Part shown: one piece after another, positions 34,440-45,626 of the stretch
Numbering within the stretch: position 1 is the stretch's first letter
How the letters are laid out: the number at the start of each line of letters is the position of its first letter
Assembly (NCBI GenBank): GCA_009760855.2
Contig: WPIO01000340.1
Location: 16,181 to 80,180 of the forward strand
Direction of reading: 5' to 3'
Source: Cristatella mucedo
Lineage: Eukaryota > Bryozoa > Phylactolaemata > Cristatellidae
DNA length: 64,000 nt
The notes under the pieces: generated by a model
The model's input: only the letters and a program-made list of their open reading frames with translations
Told to the model about the DNA's origin: nothing
Databases searched by the model: none
Translations under genes and position numbers: made by a program

Positions 34440-36412
34440 ATTTAACTAATAGATTATCTCTTATATTTCCTAGGTAAGATAGACAAGATCAGGGAATCCA
34501 TCCCTGCGATGACAACCTCCCCACTAGAATGCTGTTCTTCGGTTCCTGGCTGCACCTCAATGTATGCATTTAAGCAGGTCACTAGTGATCTGGTCCTAAA
34601 GTTCGTATCTCAATCAAGGAAGACAACAAGCCCTCTCGACCCTATTCCCACTGTCCTGCTCTTACGTTGCATTGATCTGCTGCTGCCATGCATAACTAAC
34701 ATAATTAATATGTCATTAGCCTCAGGTCATGTCCCAGCACCTTTCAAAAAAGCTGTAGTAAGGCCACTTCTCAAGAAAGCTACACTTGACCAAGAGAACT
34801 AAAGCAACTACCGCCCAGTCTCCCTTCTACTATTCTTATCAAACACACTGGAAAGGGTCGTAGCAGACCAGCTGAACTCAAATATCGAAACCTCAAACCT
34901 TGCTAGTAAGTTCCAGTCTCGCTTTAGAGCTAATCGCTCCAAAGAGTCAGTATTGCTTCGGGTATACAACGACCTACCTAGGAATGCAGACATGGGTAGA
35001 GTGTCTCTGCTTGTTTTGCTTGATCATTCGGCAGCTTTTGATACCATCGATCACAAAGTTCTTTTAGGGCGCCTCTCATCTCGCCTGGGCGTCACTGGCA
35101 GTGCTCTGCAGTGGTTCAGGTCATAACCCCGAGGGAGACTCCAGAGTATTGAATGGACAAAGATAATCTGAAGTACCTCTGAAATATGGAGTACCTCAGA
35201 GCTCCGTGCTAGGTCCGGTTTATTTCACGGTTTATTCTCTCCCTCTTGCTGATGTGATTGCCAAGCACAATCTAGACTTTCACGTCTATGTAGATGTCAC
35301 TCCGTTGTACCTTTGCTTTGATCCCTCCCAGCCTTCGAGCACCTCAAGTTCTCTCAACTCACTTGCTACATGCATTGAGGACAAATTTTCTAAAACTAAA
35401 TGATGATAAAACTGACTTACTAGTTATAGGCAAACCCAGTGTGATTCAGAGATTGGAATAGCTGACTCTCAAAATTGGCTCTGCCAGCATATCTCCTGTT
35501 GAATCAGCTCAAAATCTAGGTGTCATATTCGAAAGCGACCTCTCGTTAGAAGAGCATATCAGCTCCACAGTCAAATTTGCCTACTTTCAGTTTCATAACA
35601 TTGCAAAAATTCAAGCTTGTTTAGATAAGGATACCACATCTAAGTTGGTCCATGCATTCGTGACATAATTAATAATAATAATAATAATAACAATGATTCA
35701 CTTGATAAAGCGCCCTCAGAGAACTTAATCTCTCTCTAGGCGCTTGACATCTCGTCTCGACTTCTGCAACTCACTGCTTACTGCCATACCAGCATGTGCG
35801 ATCAGGCGATTGCAGCTGGTGCAAAACTCGGCAGCTAGGCTTGACTGTCGTGAGCGTCGCCGTTGCTACATTACTCCACTTCTCGCCGACCTGCACTGGC
35901 TACTAGTCAAGCAACGGACTGACTTCAAGGTTTTGTCGCTCGCTTTTAGGTCTCTTCTTTCTATGGCTCCAGCCTATCTTTCAGATATACTACCCCATCA
36001 GGCCAAGCATCGTACCACTAGCTTTTCGGAATCCAAAAGCCTACAAATACCTCGTACAAACCATAAGTCCTTTGGAGACCATGCATTTAGTTCGTATGCT
36101 CCCAAAGCCTGGAACTCCCTCCCGACCTGTGTCAGAACATCCCCTGACCTGACCACATTTAAAAGGAACTTAAAAACACACCTATTTAGGAACAGCATTT
36201 AGTAAGTCCCTGTGCTTATGTGTGCTGACACTGTGCATGCTGCCACTAATCGCATTTGCATGCTCACCCTGTGCCATATTATTCATTTTGCTTGTTTTTC
36301 AAGCATGATTTTACTTATTATTTAATTGCATTTCAGTTTGCAGCAAATGTAAAGCGCCTAGAAAGAGATTAAGTTCTCTGAGGGCTCTTTATCAAGTGCA
36401 TTATTATAGTAA
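34440..36412 (+). mobile_element. LINE-1 copy, longest in the window
   Basis: A nearly 2-kb plus-strand copy covering most of the reverse transcriptase: fingers ('PFKKAVVRPLLKKATL', 34509-34802), palm ('LLDHSAAFDTIDHKVLL', near 35010-35070, and a mutated catalytic box reading 'YVDVTPLYLCFD', 35206-35403), thumb and C-terminal domain ('LTSRLDFCNSLLTAIP' to 'LKTHLF', 35744-36202), then the untranslated region, stem-loop and (ATT)n at 36395-36412. No endonuclease part is present. A small minus-strand 3'-end piece interrupts it at 35670-35748. Confidence 0.85.
35669..35748 (-). mobile_element. Minimal LINE-1 3'-end insertion with target duplication
   Basis: About 80 bp, consisting only of (AAT)n and the terminal stem-loop, sits inside the RT of the surrounding plus-strand copy. 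The bases TGACAT occur on both sides (35663-35668 and 35747-35752), whereas uninterrupted copies have them once. This is the footprint of a severely 5'-truncated retrotransposition. Confidence 0.8.
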
Positions 36413-36415
36413 TAA

Positions 36416-37362
36416 TAATAATAATAATAATATTGCACTTGATAAAGCACCCTCAGAGAACTTAATCTCTTTCTAGGCGCTTTACATTTGCTGCAAAGTG
36501 ATATGCAATAGAATAGTAAGTAAAATCATGCTTGAAAAACAAACAAAATGAATAATATTGTTAGGGGTGACATGCACAGGGTCAGCATGCAAATGTGGTT
36601 AGTGGCAGCATGCACAGTGTCAGCACACATAAGCACATCAAGGACGAATCACAGGGACCCAGTAAATGCTGTCCTAAATAGGTGTTTTTAAGTTTCTTTC
36701 AAATATGGTCAGGTCAGGGGATGTTCTGATGCAGGTCGGGAGGGAGTTCCAGGCTTTAGGAGCATACAAGCTAAATGCACGGTCTCCAAAGGATTTAAGG
36801 TTTATACGAGGTATTTCTAGACTGTTGGATTCCGAAAAGCGAGTGGTACGATGCTTGGCCTGATGGGGTAGTATATCTGAAAGATAGGCTGGAGCCATAG
36901 AATGAAGAGACCTAAAAGTGAGCGACAAAACCTTGAAGTCATTCCGTTGCCTCACTGATAGCCACTGCAGGTCGGCGAGAAGTGGAGTAATGTGGCAACT
37001 GCGACGCTCACGACAGACAAGCCTAGCTGCAGAGTTTTGCACCAGCTGCAATCGCCTGATCGCACATGCTGGTAGGCCAGTAAGTAGTGAGTTGCAGAAG
37101 TCGAGACGAGATGTCACGAATGCATGGACCAACTTGGACGTGGTATCCTTATCTAAACAAACCCTAATTTTAGCAATGTTATGAAGCTGAAAATAGGCAG
37201 ATTTGACTGTGGAGCTGATGTGGTCGTCTAACGAGAGGTCGCTTTGGAATATGACACCTAGATTTCGAGCTGATTCAACTGGAGATATGCTGGCAGAGCC
37301 AATTTTGAAAGTCAGCCTTTCCAAATTCTGAATCACACTGGGTTTGCCCATAACTAGTATAT
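36416..37362 (-). mobile_element. LINE-1 copy, tail-to-tail with the preceding copy
   Basis: The minus strand starts from (AAT)n at 36416-36432 and carries the stem-loop, the untranslated region and an unbroken 250-codon frame for the RT thumb and C-terminal domain (36674-37432 frame, with 'MGKPSVIQNLE', 'SRLDFCNSLLTGLPACAIRR' and 'KAWNSLPTCIRTSPDL'). It is the best-preserved LINE-1 frame in the window, so it is relatively young. It is 5'-truncated at about 37362, next to Polinton-derived sequence. Confidence 0.85.
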
Positions 37363-37372
37363 TATTATTATT

Positions 37373-37953
37373 ATAGGTTGTCACCAAAATAGTAGTCAGT
37401 AGGAAATCTATTGAAGTAAGCGTAATATTCAAAATCTGTAATTGTTGGAGAAGTATTTATAGCACATATTTCTCCTGATACAACAGAAGTATCTGTACTA
37501 CGCCTTAGAAGCAGGCAGTTAGACGATCCAACTACCATCACAATTCGTAATAATAATGGTGGAGCATTCTTGTTTTGTCAAGAGTAAGCAACAGAAGTAA
37601 AAATCGTATATTTCATTGATCTGGGATTTAAAGACACTGGAATGACTTCTGTTATTTTTTTAACTATTTTATCAACATAAGATTTAGCTGCTGCATCAGA
37701 AGAATTAACAGGATCTGCAAAATCAATTATAGTTATTATTAATATTTAAATTGGTAGTTTCAGGTGAGTTTTTTAATATGAAATTTCGTTCTAATCCTTC
37801 ATAAGTAACGCACAAATCATCTGGTAAAACAGTTAGAGTAGTAGTACTATAACTCCAGTAAGTTGATGTAATAGCATATCCGTTCATTTTTAGATCTCCT
37901 ATTATTGAATCTCCAGTTTTATCAACATAATTAGGTAATTGACTAACATCACC
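37373..37953 (-). pseudogene. Fragment of a second, diverged Polinton fibre-like gene
   Basis: The minus-strand translation matches the C-terminal two thirds of the fibre-like gene at 47961-48833, with roughly half of residues identical by eye. Shared landmarks are 'NYVDKTGDSIIGDL', 'AITSTYW', 'SYVDKIVKKITEVI' and 'RFPTDYYF'. One frameshift (about 37725) and one in-frame TGA (37578-37580) break it. It is cut at 37953, where LINE-2 RT sequence begins, giving a 220-codon chimeric open frame (37723-38385). It derives from a different Polinton lineage than the element at 39897-51373. Confidence 0.8.
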
Positions 37954-38338
37954 TTTTCCCAGAGGTTGAGTATAAATGGAGAACAGCAAGGGACTGAGTA
38001 CAGACACCTGAGGGACTCCACATGTGACCCTTCTCGTGTCTGAGACCTGAATCCCACACGACACGGATTGAACACGATTAGACACGTATGATTGAACCCA
38101 CGCCAGTGCTTCGTCTGCCAGACCAATCGTTGTTCTCAATCGTTCAAGAAGAACTTCGTGATCAATGGTGTTGAATGCAGCAGACAGATCTAGCAGAGCT
38201 AGGGAAGTGACATTCCCGTTGTCGTTGCCACTTAGAATGTCATTGTTAACACGGAGTAGAGCGGTTTCAGTAGAGTGAGGCCTCTTGAAACCTGATTGAA
38301 ATTTTTCTGACATTCCATTATTTTCAATATGTTTAAGG
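37954..38338 (-). mobile_element. LINE-2 RT fragment (3' half of a split copy)
   Basis: The minus strand encodes the RT palm: 'SLALLDLSAAFNTIDHEVLL' and a segment like 'VTCGVPQ.SVLSPLLFSIY'. It ends at 38338 (plus strand GTTTAAG), and the next LINE-2 base is found at 51374. The two pieces together make one LINE-2 copy split by the 13-kb interval in between. Confidence 0.85.
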
Positions 38339-39896
38339 GGGTAAGTCCGGCAGTATTGGGAGTTATCCCCCAAAATGGCCGCCAATAGGGGAGTTGTCCC
38401 TCCAAAAGCATGTTTATAAAATATTGTACGAAGACCAGTAAACCGATTGGCATGAAAATTGGCACGAAGAACACTGGTAGCATTACCTATCGTTTGATGT
38501 ATAATAGCTGCTGTTTTGACCTTCTTATGACCTTTAAAAGTCCAAGGTCACGCATCGCACTGCTGGTTAAATCAGTTCCAATTTTTTTCGAGGATTAAAA
38601 CGTAATTGTAGAAATATGGCAAACCGCTTAAAAAATGCAAGACAATCGACTGGAGACTCACCACCCACAAAAAACTTTAAAAAAAAATTTGACATCTCAA
38701 ACTTATGACTGTCATCACGAACACACCCATGGACACTTTGTCACAGGCACATTATATGCATACACATCCATCATGCATACATGTGGAGGGGGTGAGTTTA
38801 GAGGCAGGTGAGCTCCACCTATATTCCAAGTTTCACATAGATCGGCGCAGTATCGACCAAGTTGTAGACTTTACCAGGTACCATGTACTACTGCTGTGAC
38901 AGCACTCAGAGAAGCCAACTTTAAGGTGCCAAAGCATGTAGGTGACATGGAATAACAAGTGTTACTATATTTGTCACCATACAACATTGAAACACATACC
39001 TAGGAGCATGTACTTCGAATTTCATGTTGATTGGGTCACAAGTGGCCTACCTGTGACATTTTTTCGCCATGTGAGTGAAAGGATGACAAGGGCTTAGCAC
39101 GACAAACACAGCCAGTTCTGACCAAAACAAGTCTATCTACTGAGGTCCAATACGCATGCGAGAAGGCTGGAATGATTCTGTAACTACAATCAATCATACA
39201 TTCCAAAGTTTTAAGGATATCGGATCATCATTTTAGGAGATATGATATAAATGACAGCAGGCATTGGACTGTCGTATGCAGATAAACTTGAGAACTCCAA
39301 GGTATAACCAAGGGGCAGCACTAGGAAACGCTATAATCACACGAACAATTTAATAAATAGATAAATATGGATCTTAGGAATAGGTCAACCTAACAAGAAC
39401 CTTATACAGCCTAAGCAGATCATATCCGCGATAGGTCTCATACGGCAGGCCGGCAATCCAGGGTACAGCCGGGCGGCTCACCGGCATTCGCCAATACAAA
39501 TATCCAACTATTAACGACATAAATGAGAACTTGAAATCACCTAATTTCCTTGAAAAGAAATGAATAAACCTTTTCAGACTGGCTTCCAGTAAACGACGCG
39601 CTAGTTCCATTCAAGTCACCTCGCTGACCGGCCGCCGAACAAAGGACCACTCGCGGCCGTCGCCTCGTGCGTTGGGCGGCTACAGAAACTGGATCAGCTG
39701 TCCCAGGATTCATGCGGTGCCGTGATAATGGACTCCTTAGTTACGGCGGCCCCGGCAGCAGTAAATTCTCAATACATTATCCCTAATGTTCGTCTACTGG
39801 CCGAACGACAGTCACTTCCGGTTTGTGATCTGATGTAAACATACCAATGTTAGCAGGTTTCTGCCAAGTACATAAGGAGTGGGCCTTGGAATGCTG
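38339..39896. other. Unexplained sequence between the LINE-2 half and the Polinton
   Basis: It begins with GGGGTAAGTCCGGCAG and contains several A/T-rich and some G/C-rich blocks. There is no long open frame, no terminal inverted repeat that I can match between its two ends, and no similarity to other repeats in the window. It lies inside the interruption of the LINE-2 copy together with the Polinton. Confidence 0.6.
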
Positions 39897-40075
39897 AGTA
39901 GTGTGCAAATGAATGACATGGAGCCCCGGGCTCATCGATCGACGCCATCAATTAAATAAATCATCCTCGTTAAACAATCTTGCTATCACTCGATCGTTTA
40001 TCTTCGTTTGATTTATTTAATGGATGCCATCAGTCTCAAGACCCACTTCTCCTTGTCATTCATTTACATACTACT
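39897..40075. repeat. Palindromic end cap, left
   Basis: Starts AGTAGTGTGCAAATGAATGA and ends with the near-exact inverse (TCATTTACATACTACT at 40060-40075). Intervening blocks also pair, for instance AATTAAATAAATCAT with its inverse near 40010. The whole cap can fold into one long imperfect hairpin. Confidence 0.85.
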
Positions 40076-40202
40076 AATAGACGTTTAGATAAATATTTTT
40101 CAATTGAATACAATTTTTATACCTTTATGCATGGATCAAAACATATATTACTTCATGCGACGGGAGGGTGAAAAATTTAGCGATCATGCAAAACGTATTA
40201 GG
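39897..40202 (+). repeat. Polinton left terminal inverted repeat
   Basis: It matches the reverse complement of 51071-51373 at roughly 80-85 percent by eye. The outer 179 bp form a near-palindrome. The inner part holds AT-rich promoter-like sequence and the first codons of the polymerase gene (ATG at 40131). The outermost bases are AGTAGT. Confidence 0.92.
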
Positions 40203-43200
40203 GAATCGGTAAGAAATCGTACGGGTCTTCTTCCAAAATATCCTTTCTCAAAAGACAGTGTTGATGCATTGATTGCAACTTTACAATCACCAGCAACTAT
40301 AAAACTAGATATACCTATTGCTAAAAAAAAACCACTAAGCCTATAAGCGGTTGGTCATTTAATAAAGAATCCAAGAGGCTAATGAAGATACATGAAACAG
40401 GCTGGTTTTTAGGAAAATCTTTTCCTGAAAAATTCTTAGATTATGAATATATTGAACTAGATGAGAACATAATTTATTTTGATGTAAAATATGATAGGAT
40501 TGGAGCAGAATTGAAATTAGTTATTACAGATTTACTTAATAACAAGAGTGACTTAAAAATGACCATTATTATTTCACCTATTTTAGTTTCAGACAGTGAA
40601 GCATATAATTACCAACCATTTGCAGGAGTAAGTAATTCAAAAATAAATAGAGTTCTTGATATTGATAGAATAATTAGAACGCAATTTGCATCTTTTAAAA
40701 AGAAAGTAGAGGAATGGTTAGAAAGAGGTTCTAATTGGATTATAGTTGGACTAAATGCTATTTATGCACAGTTTTCTTATTTTAAAGGTAAATTTGGTGG
40801 TAGTTATTTACTAATGCAACAAGGATTAGAAAAGAAAAGATCAACAATTAATATAAAGAATGAATCAGATAATCTTTGTGGTTTATGATGTGTGTTAAGG
40901 TTTCTTCATTGAAGAGAGAATCTTCCAGAATCTACTGCCGATTTAAAGAAAATATTACATGATTACTATTTACAACATCCAAAGAGAATAGAACAGTTGT
41001 TCAATATTAAGGATGAATATTCTTCAATTGCATTCAATGTTACTGATATTCCTCAATTATCTGAATTATTTAATATAACTATTAATGTTTACGAATATGA
41101 TAATAAAAATTCTAAATCCACTTATAGTAGTCGATGAAGAGAAAGAGAGGCATTTAGATCTTCTTTTGTATAGCACTCCAAATAAAAGCAACTTTCATTT
41201 TTTAATTATAATTAACTTCAATGGTTTGTGTAGAAGTAGCAAAGGATATCCAACACAACTTAGTTGTAAAAGATGTTTATCTCGGTTTTACTGTAAAGAT
41301 AAACTAGAATCACACGTTGATGCTTGGAAACGACGAAATGATGGTAAATCTAGAATAATAATGCCAAGTGCAGATAGTAAAAAATGAGATAGATGTTATT
41401 TTAGAGATTATGCTAAAACATTATGGTGCCCTTATGTTGCTTATGCAGACTTTGAATGCTTGCTTACAAGTGTTAGAAAAACGGATAAAGAAGATCCTAC
41501 TACTCCACAAGGTACTTTTCAAAAACATATTTCTTATTCATCAGCTTATACTATTATTAATTATAAAGGTGAACAAATGAAACCTAAATTGTTCAGAGGT
41601 CCATACAATGTTAGAGATTTATTAAAAAGTTTATTAGAAGATGTTGAAAATATAAAAAATAATATGCAACCTATTCTTGAAAGATATAAAGTGTTTGATT
41701 ATAATAAATTTACTGAGAAAGATAAACGTAATTTTGATAAAGCAACTGTTTGTCATGTTTGTAATTTAGATTTAAATGGAGATAAAGTTTTAGATCATTG
41801 TCATTTAACAGGAAAGTATAGGGGTGCTGAACATAATGTTTGCAATTTAAAATCTCAGCATTAATCCTAAGAAGTTTAAACTTACAGTATTTACTCACAA
41901 CTTAAAAGGTTATGATTCTCATTTATTAGTACAAGAGTTTCAAGGATTAAAGCTGGATGAAAAAATTATTGCAAAAAATGGAGAAATATAGAAAAATTGC
42001 AAATGGTTCACTTAGTTTTAGAGACTCAACAAATGCTGCAAAAAGGATTAGCAGATCTTGTAAACAATGTTGGTAAATCAGATAAATCATTAACACAAAC
42101 GAGAAGTTAATTTTCTATGTTAGATAATAATGAATTCAATCTATTAAAAGAGAAAGGTATATTACCTTTTGAATATATAGACTCATTTTCAAGACTAGAT
42201 GAAAAAAAATTACCAGATAAAAAGAGTTTTTATAGCACGTTAAATGATACAAACATTGATGAAAAAGTTTATGCTCGTGTTGAGAAAGTTTGGGAATTGA
42301 TGAAGAAAATAGGTCCAAACACTGAAGATACATTAGGAAAGTACAGCGGTATTTATCTAATTATAGATGTTCTTTTACTGGCTGATGCATTTCAACATTT
42401 TAGAAATTCGTCAAAGGAAATAGATGGATTAGATCCTGCTAATGTTTTTACTGCTCCAGGTTTGACTTGGTCCGCAGGTTTGAGATATTCAAAGGTTAGA
42501 CTAAATTTATTACCAAACTTTGAGCAGTTTTATTTCTTTGAAAGTGCAATAAGAGGAGGAGTAACACAAGCATCAAGTAGATATGTCAAAGCAAACAATG
42601 AAATGGCTTCTAATTATGATAGTACTAAAGAAAAGAGTTGGTTACTTTATGTTGATGCAAATTCATTATTTGCTACAGCAATGACACAACCCCTTCGTAT
42701 TTCTGATTTCAAGTTTTTAGATGATATTCAAATAAAAAAGTTTACAACTGAAAATATATTACCATCAAAAGAAGATGCTAAAACTGATTATGCTTTTGAA
42801 GTAGATACGCACTGTCCAGAAGAATTACACGACACTTACTCTGATTGTCCTATTCTACCAATTAGGAGAAAAGTAGGCGTGAAAGAATACTCTGAGTACC
42901 AACAGAAAACATTATTAAGGGATGATAAGAAGAAAATGGATGAATGTGAAACTAAAGTTAAAAAACTAATTGTTGATCTAGAAGCAAAATTTAAAAATGC
43001 TATTCATTATAGAAATCTACAACTTGCAATTGAAAGAGGATATGTATTAACGAAGATACTTAGAGTAATGAGCTTTAGACAAAGTAAATGATTAAGTGGA
43101 GATATAGTTAATAACATTAAATGAAGAAAAGCAGCAAAAGATGAGTTTGAAAAAGAATATTACAAACTAAAAAACAATGCATTCTTTGGAAAGACAATGG

Positions 43201-44092
43201 AAAATGTTAGAGAACGAGTAAACATTGTATTGTTTGATTTAAAATATGAAAAGGATGCTGCAGTTTTAGATAAAAGAGTAATGAGTGCAAGGTTTACAGA
43301 CCGAAGATTGTTTAATCGAGATTTAGTTGGAATTGAAACAACAAAATCAGAGATCTGTCTTGATAAACCAATTTATTTAGGTTTTACAATTTTAGATATT
43401 TCAAAACTAATAATGCAAGATTTCTATTATAACACAATAAAAGATTATTGTAATGATAAAGTAACACTTGCTTATACTGACACTGATTCTATGGTGATGC
43501 AAATAAATACTGATATTTTATAAAGATTTTGGAAATTATTTAGATTACCTAGATTTGTACGGTTATCCTAAGAATAAAGGTATATGGAAATTAGAAGGTG
43601 CCGAAAAAAATTATACCTGCTAATGAGGGAAGTCTAGGAAAATTCAAAGATCAAATATGTGGAAAATATACAATTGATCCTAAAACTAAAGATTTCATCA
43701 AACATGAGAAAGGTGTTATGATAGAAAAATCAGTTGTACTTGATGAGGGAGTTTCCTTAAAACCAAAACTTTATTCAATGCAGATAGCTATTAAGAAAGA
43801 TAAAGGAATATAAGTTAAATCTGCCATTAAACAAGCAAAAGGAACAAAGAAATATGTAGTAAAAAAGTGTTTGACTGATTATGATTATGTTGGTTGTCTT
43901 AAAACTGGTTGGGATGTTCATTGCAATGAATCAAGATTTCAATCTAGAAGCCATCAAATGTTTACTATAACACAATCTAAAAAAGCACTATCAGCATTTG
44001 ACTCAAAAAGGTATTGGTTAGACTGTGGAATTAATAGATACTCTTACGGACACTATAGGATAAACGAGTCATTGCAGGTCAGTTATCATTGA
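40131..44092 (+). pseudogene. Protein-primed family B DNA polymerase (pPolB), broken
   Basis: Replicative polymerase of Polintons, related to adenovirus and adintovirus pPolB. Landmarks in order: N-terminal region with 'FMRREGEKF' in the TIR; a Cys-rich CxxC finger-like segment (41268-41320); exonuclease motif I 'YADFECLL' (41441); the 'DHCHLTGKYRG' block (41790); exonuclease II 'HNLKGYDSHLL' (41897); exonuclease III around 'YLIIDVLLLAD' (42354); palm motif A 'YVDANSLF' (42648); motif B around 'NNAFFGKTMENV' (43167); motif C 'YTDTDS' (43474); and 'KKALSAFDSKRYW' near the end. Breaks: frameshifts near 40330 (A9 run), 41100, 41845, 42040, 43515 and 43600; in-frame TGA at 40886, 40910, 41385, 43089 and 43122; TAA at 43811. 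Motif residues themselves are preserved. The end is uncertain. Confidence 0.9.
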
Positions 44093-44258
44093 GTCAGCAG
44101 GTCATTGTAAAACTTGTAATATTAGTATAGCTGCCGAAAAGAAAAATAGATGAGTATAAAAGTATGATGGGTTCTATTGATACTGGTATTTATAGTAAGT
44201 TATAATTCATTTTACCTTATCTGCATGCATGTAATTTTTTATTATTGAATAGGAAAAT
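44093..44258 (+). other. Short gap with a small ORF remnant
   Basis: About 165 bp between the polymerase and the next gene. A basic 23-codon frame starting with 'PKRKIDEYK' ends in TAA near 44205. It could be the polymerase C-terminus in another frame or a worn small gene. Confidence 0.3.
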
Positions 44259-44744
44259 GGCAGAACTTACTGATCCCTCACTAGCAATTAGTGCAATGGC
44301 ATTGAAATCATACGTCGATTATCTTGTTCAATCGAGAATGACATTTTAGATCAACTATCAGTTGATTCTGATATTGCAAATATGACTGATGATTCAGTTA
44401 AGAAATTCTATATAGATGAAATAGATACTGAAGCTCAAAGGATTATTAGTGCTGGTCAAAATGATGCTCTATCAACTCTAGAGTCAAAAGTTAGGGCTAA
44501 AGTTGATGCTCTCCTAGATGATCCTGCGGAAATTGCAGGTTATACGACTTGGATTGCATCGCAGGCTACAACACTCTCAACAGTTATCTCTGGAGTATTT
44601 GGAATTAAACCTGATATCGCTGGCATTGTTAAAGATGAGTGTTATTCAGTTCTACTAAGTATTAGTGATAATAAGAGTGCAAAACAAAAAGCTGCTGAGG
44701 CAGCACTAGCACAACCTGATCCAAGCACTGTTTTATTGTTTTAA
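44259..44744 (+). pseudogene. Small Polinton gene of unknown function, one frameshift
   Basis: ATG at 44257-44259 region ('MAELTDPSLAISAM') opens a frame that breaks after about 27 codons near 44340. The continuing frame (44345-44744) is open to TAA. The product is about 160 residues, acidic in the middle, Ala-rich with a possible helical C-terminal part ('AKQKAAEAALAQ') and one hydrophobic stretch ('ATTLSTVISGVFGI'). I do not recognise the family. Its position between polymerase and capsid genes fits a small structural or regulatory Polinton protein. Confidence 0.6.
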
Positions 44745-44771
44745 ATAAAAAATAAAAACAACATATAGAAA

Positions 44772-45158
44772 ATGAATGTTGATACAAGACGTAAAGACAG
44801 TGTTAAGGAAGCACAAAGACAACAGTATTCAAACTTTAAAATCTGTTCATATCCAATGGGTAGAATAGAAGATATCAGATCAACTTTGTTAGATGCTTTA
44901 AAACTAGTAATTTAACATTAGGCACTTAGAATTAATCACTCTGAACCATAAATAACAAATATATTTGCTAAAGTTAGAGATGGTTCAATCTTTGAAGAGT
45001 TCCTTAAAGGCTTAGAAATAGAAAAAAATAAATAGTATGAAGTCTGAAGCTTACTCTAAAAAAATAGAACTAACTAAAAAAAATAAAGAATGGGATAAAC
45101 GCAGGAAAAAGTTTTGATATACGTGAAGAATTGATTAAAGAGACTATGGATTGGAAGA
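44772..45158 (+). pseudogene. Worn small-gene fragments
   Basis: A 46-codon frame from ATG 44772 ('MNVDTRRKDSVKEAQRQQ') is followed, in shifting frames, by Lys-rich pieces ending in '..ETMDWKI' and TAA at about 45158. Codon use resembles the neighbouring Polinton genes. These may be pieces of one gene of about 130 codons. No domain recognised. Confidence 0.35.
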
Positions 45159-45159
45159 T

Positions 45160-45410
45160 TTAAACTGTAGGATCTTCAGGTGGGGCACTATCAACTGCAG
45201 GATCATAACTCATTGTAGTATCAGTTGTAGTTTTAGGACCATCTATAGTATCAGTTACATCTGTAATTGTAGGAGCAAGTTCATCCATACTATCAGTTGT
45301 GAACCCATGATTTGAAAAACCATCATATTTAATATCAGCAAGATCTTTTGATGATGAATGTGAATACTTTACACCATTAACTGACAAAATATCAATATAC
45401 TTCTCTAAAA
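45160..45410 (-). CDS. Minus-strand acidic, Thr/Pro/Asp-rich ORF
   Basis: Open on the minus strand from about 45410 to TAA at 45160-45162, with natural-looking composition ('TITDVTDTIDGPK', 'SAPPEDPTV' at the C-terminus) while both other plus frames look unnatural. There is no ATG in the open part; the only start-like codon is TTG at 45385-45387, so the true start may be lost. It would be oriented against the neighbouring genes. Function unknown. Confidence 0.35.
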
Positions 45411-45418
45411 AAGGTAGA

Positions 45419-45619
45419 ATGACAGAGATTGAAGAGGAAGTAGAAGACTATTCAGAGACTCTTGAAGAGAATGATCCTAAAGCATACAAAGAAATAGCAA
45501 AAGTAATTAATGATAAGACTGTTGTTCCTCCAAGAGCTGATGGTTATGGTGGAAACATGAAGAGAAAATTAGGTGCTGGATTATATGTTCAAAAATTAAA
45601 ATGTTTAGTTTTAACATAG
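45419..45619 (+). CDS. Small Polinton ORF upstream of the capsid gene
   Basis: A 66-codon frame from ATG to TAA, ending 8 bases before the capsid ATG. An acidic N-terminus ('MTEIEEEVEDYSE') is followed by a neutral-to-basic part ('YGGNMKRKLGAGLYVQK'). No domain recognised. Its tight linkage to the capsid gene suggests a small virion or assembly protein, but this is inference. Confidence 0.45.
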   Translation: MTEIEEEVEDYSETLEENDPKAYKEIAKVINDKTVVPPRADGYGGNMKRKLGAGLYVQKLKCLVLT

Positions 45620-45626
45620 AAAAGAA

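Noticed and set aside
36918-37184. Open frame on the plus strand opposite the LINE-1 RT (also at 8478-8723 and 54241-54513 on their opposite strands)
   Set aside because: The same translation recurs opposite every well-preserved LINE-1 copy; it is a shadow of the RT frame.
41131-41133. A further in-frame TGA in the polymerase
   Set aside because: It lies downstream of a frameshift; the coding frame there is the other one, so this TGA is not in frame.
45090-45158. A GKS-containing string suggesting a Walker A motif of a packaging ATPase
   Set aside because: It lacks the surrounding glycines, hydrophobic strand and Walker B, and the frame is only about 22 codons long.
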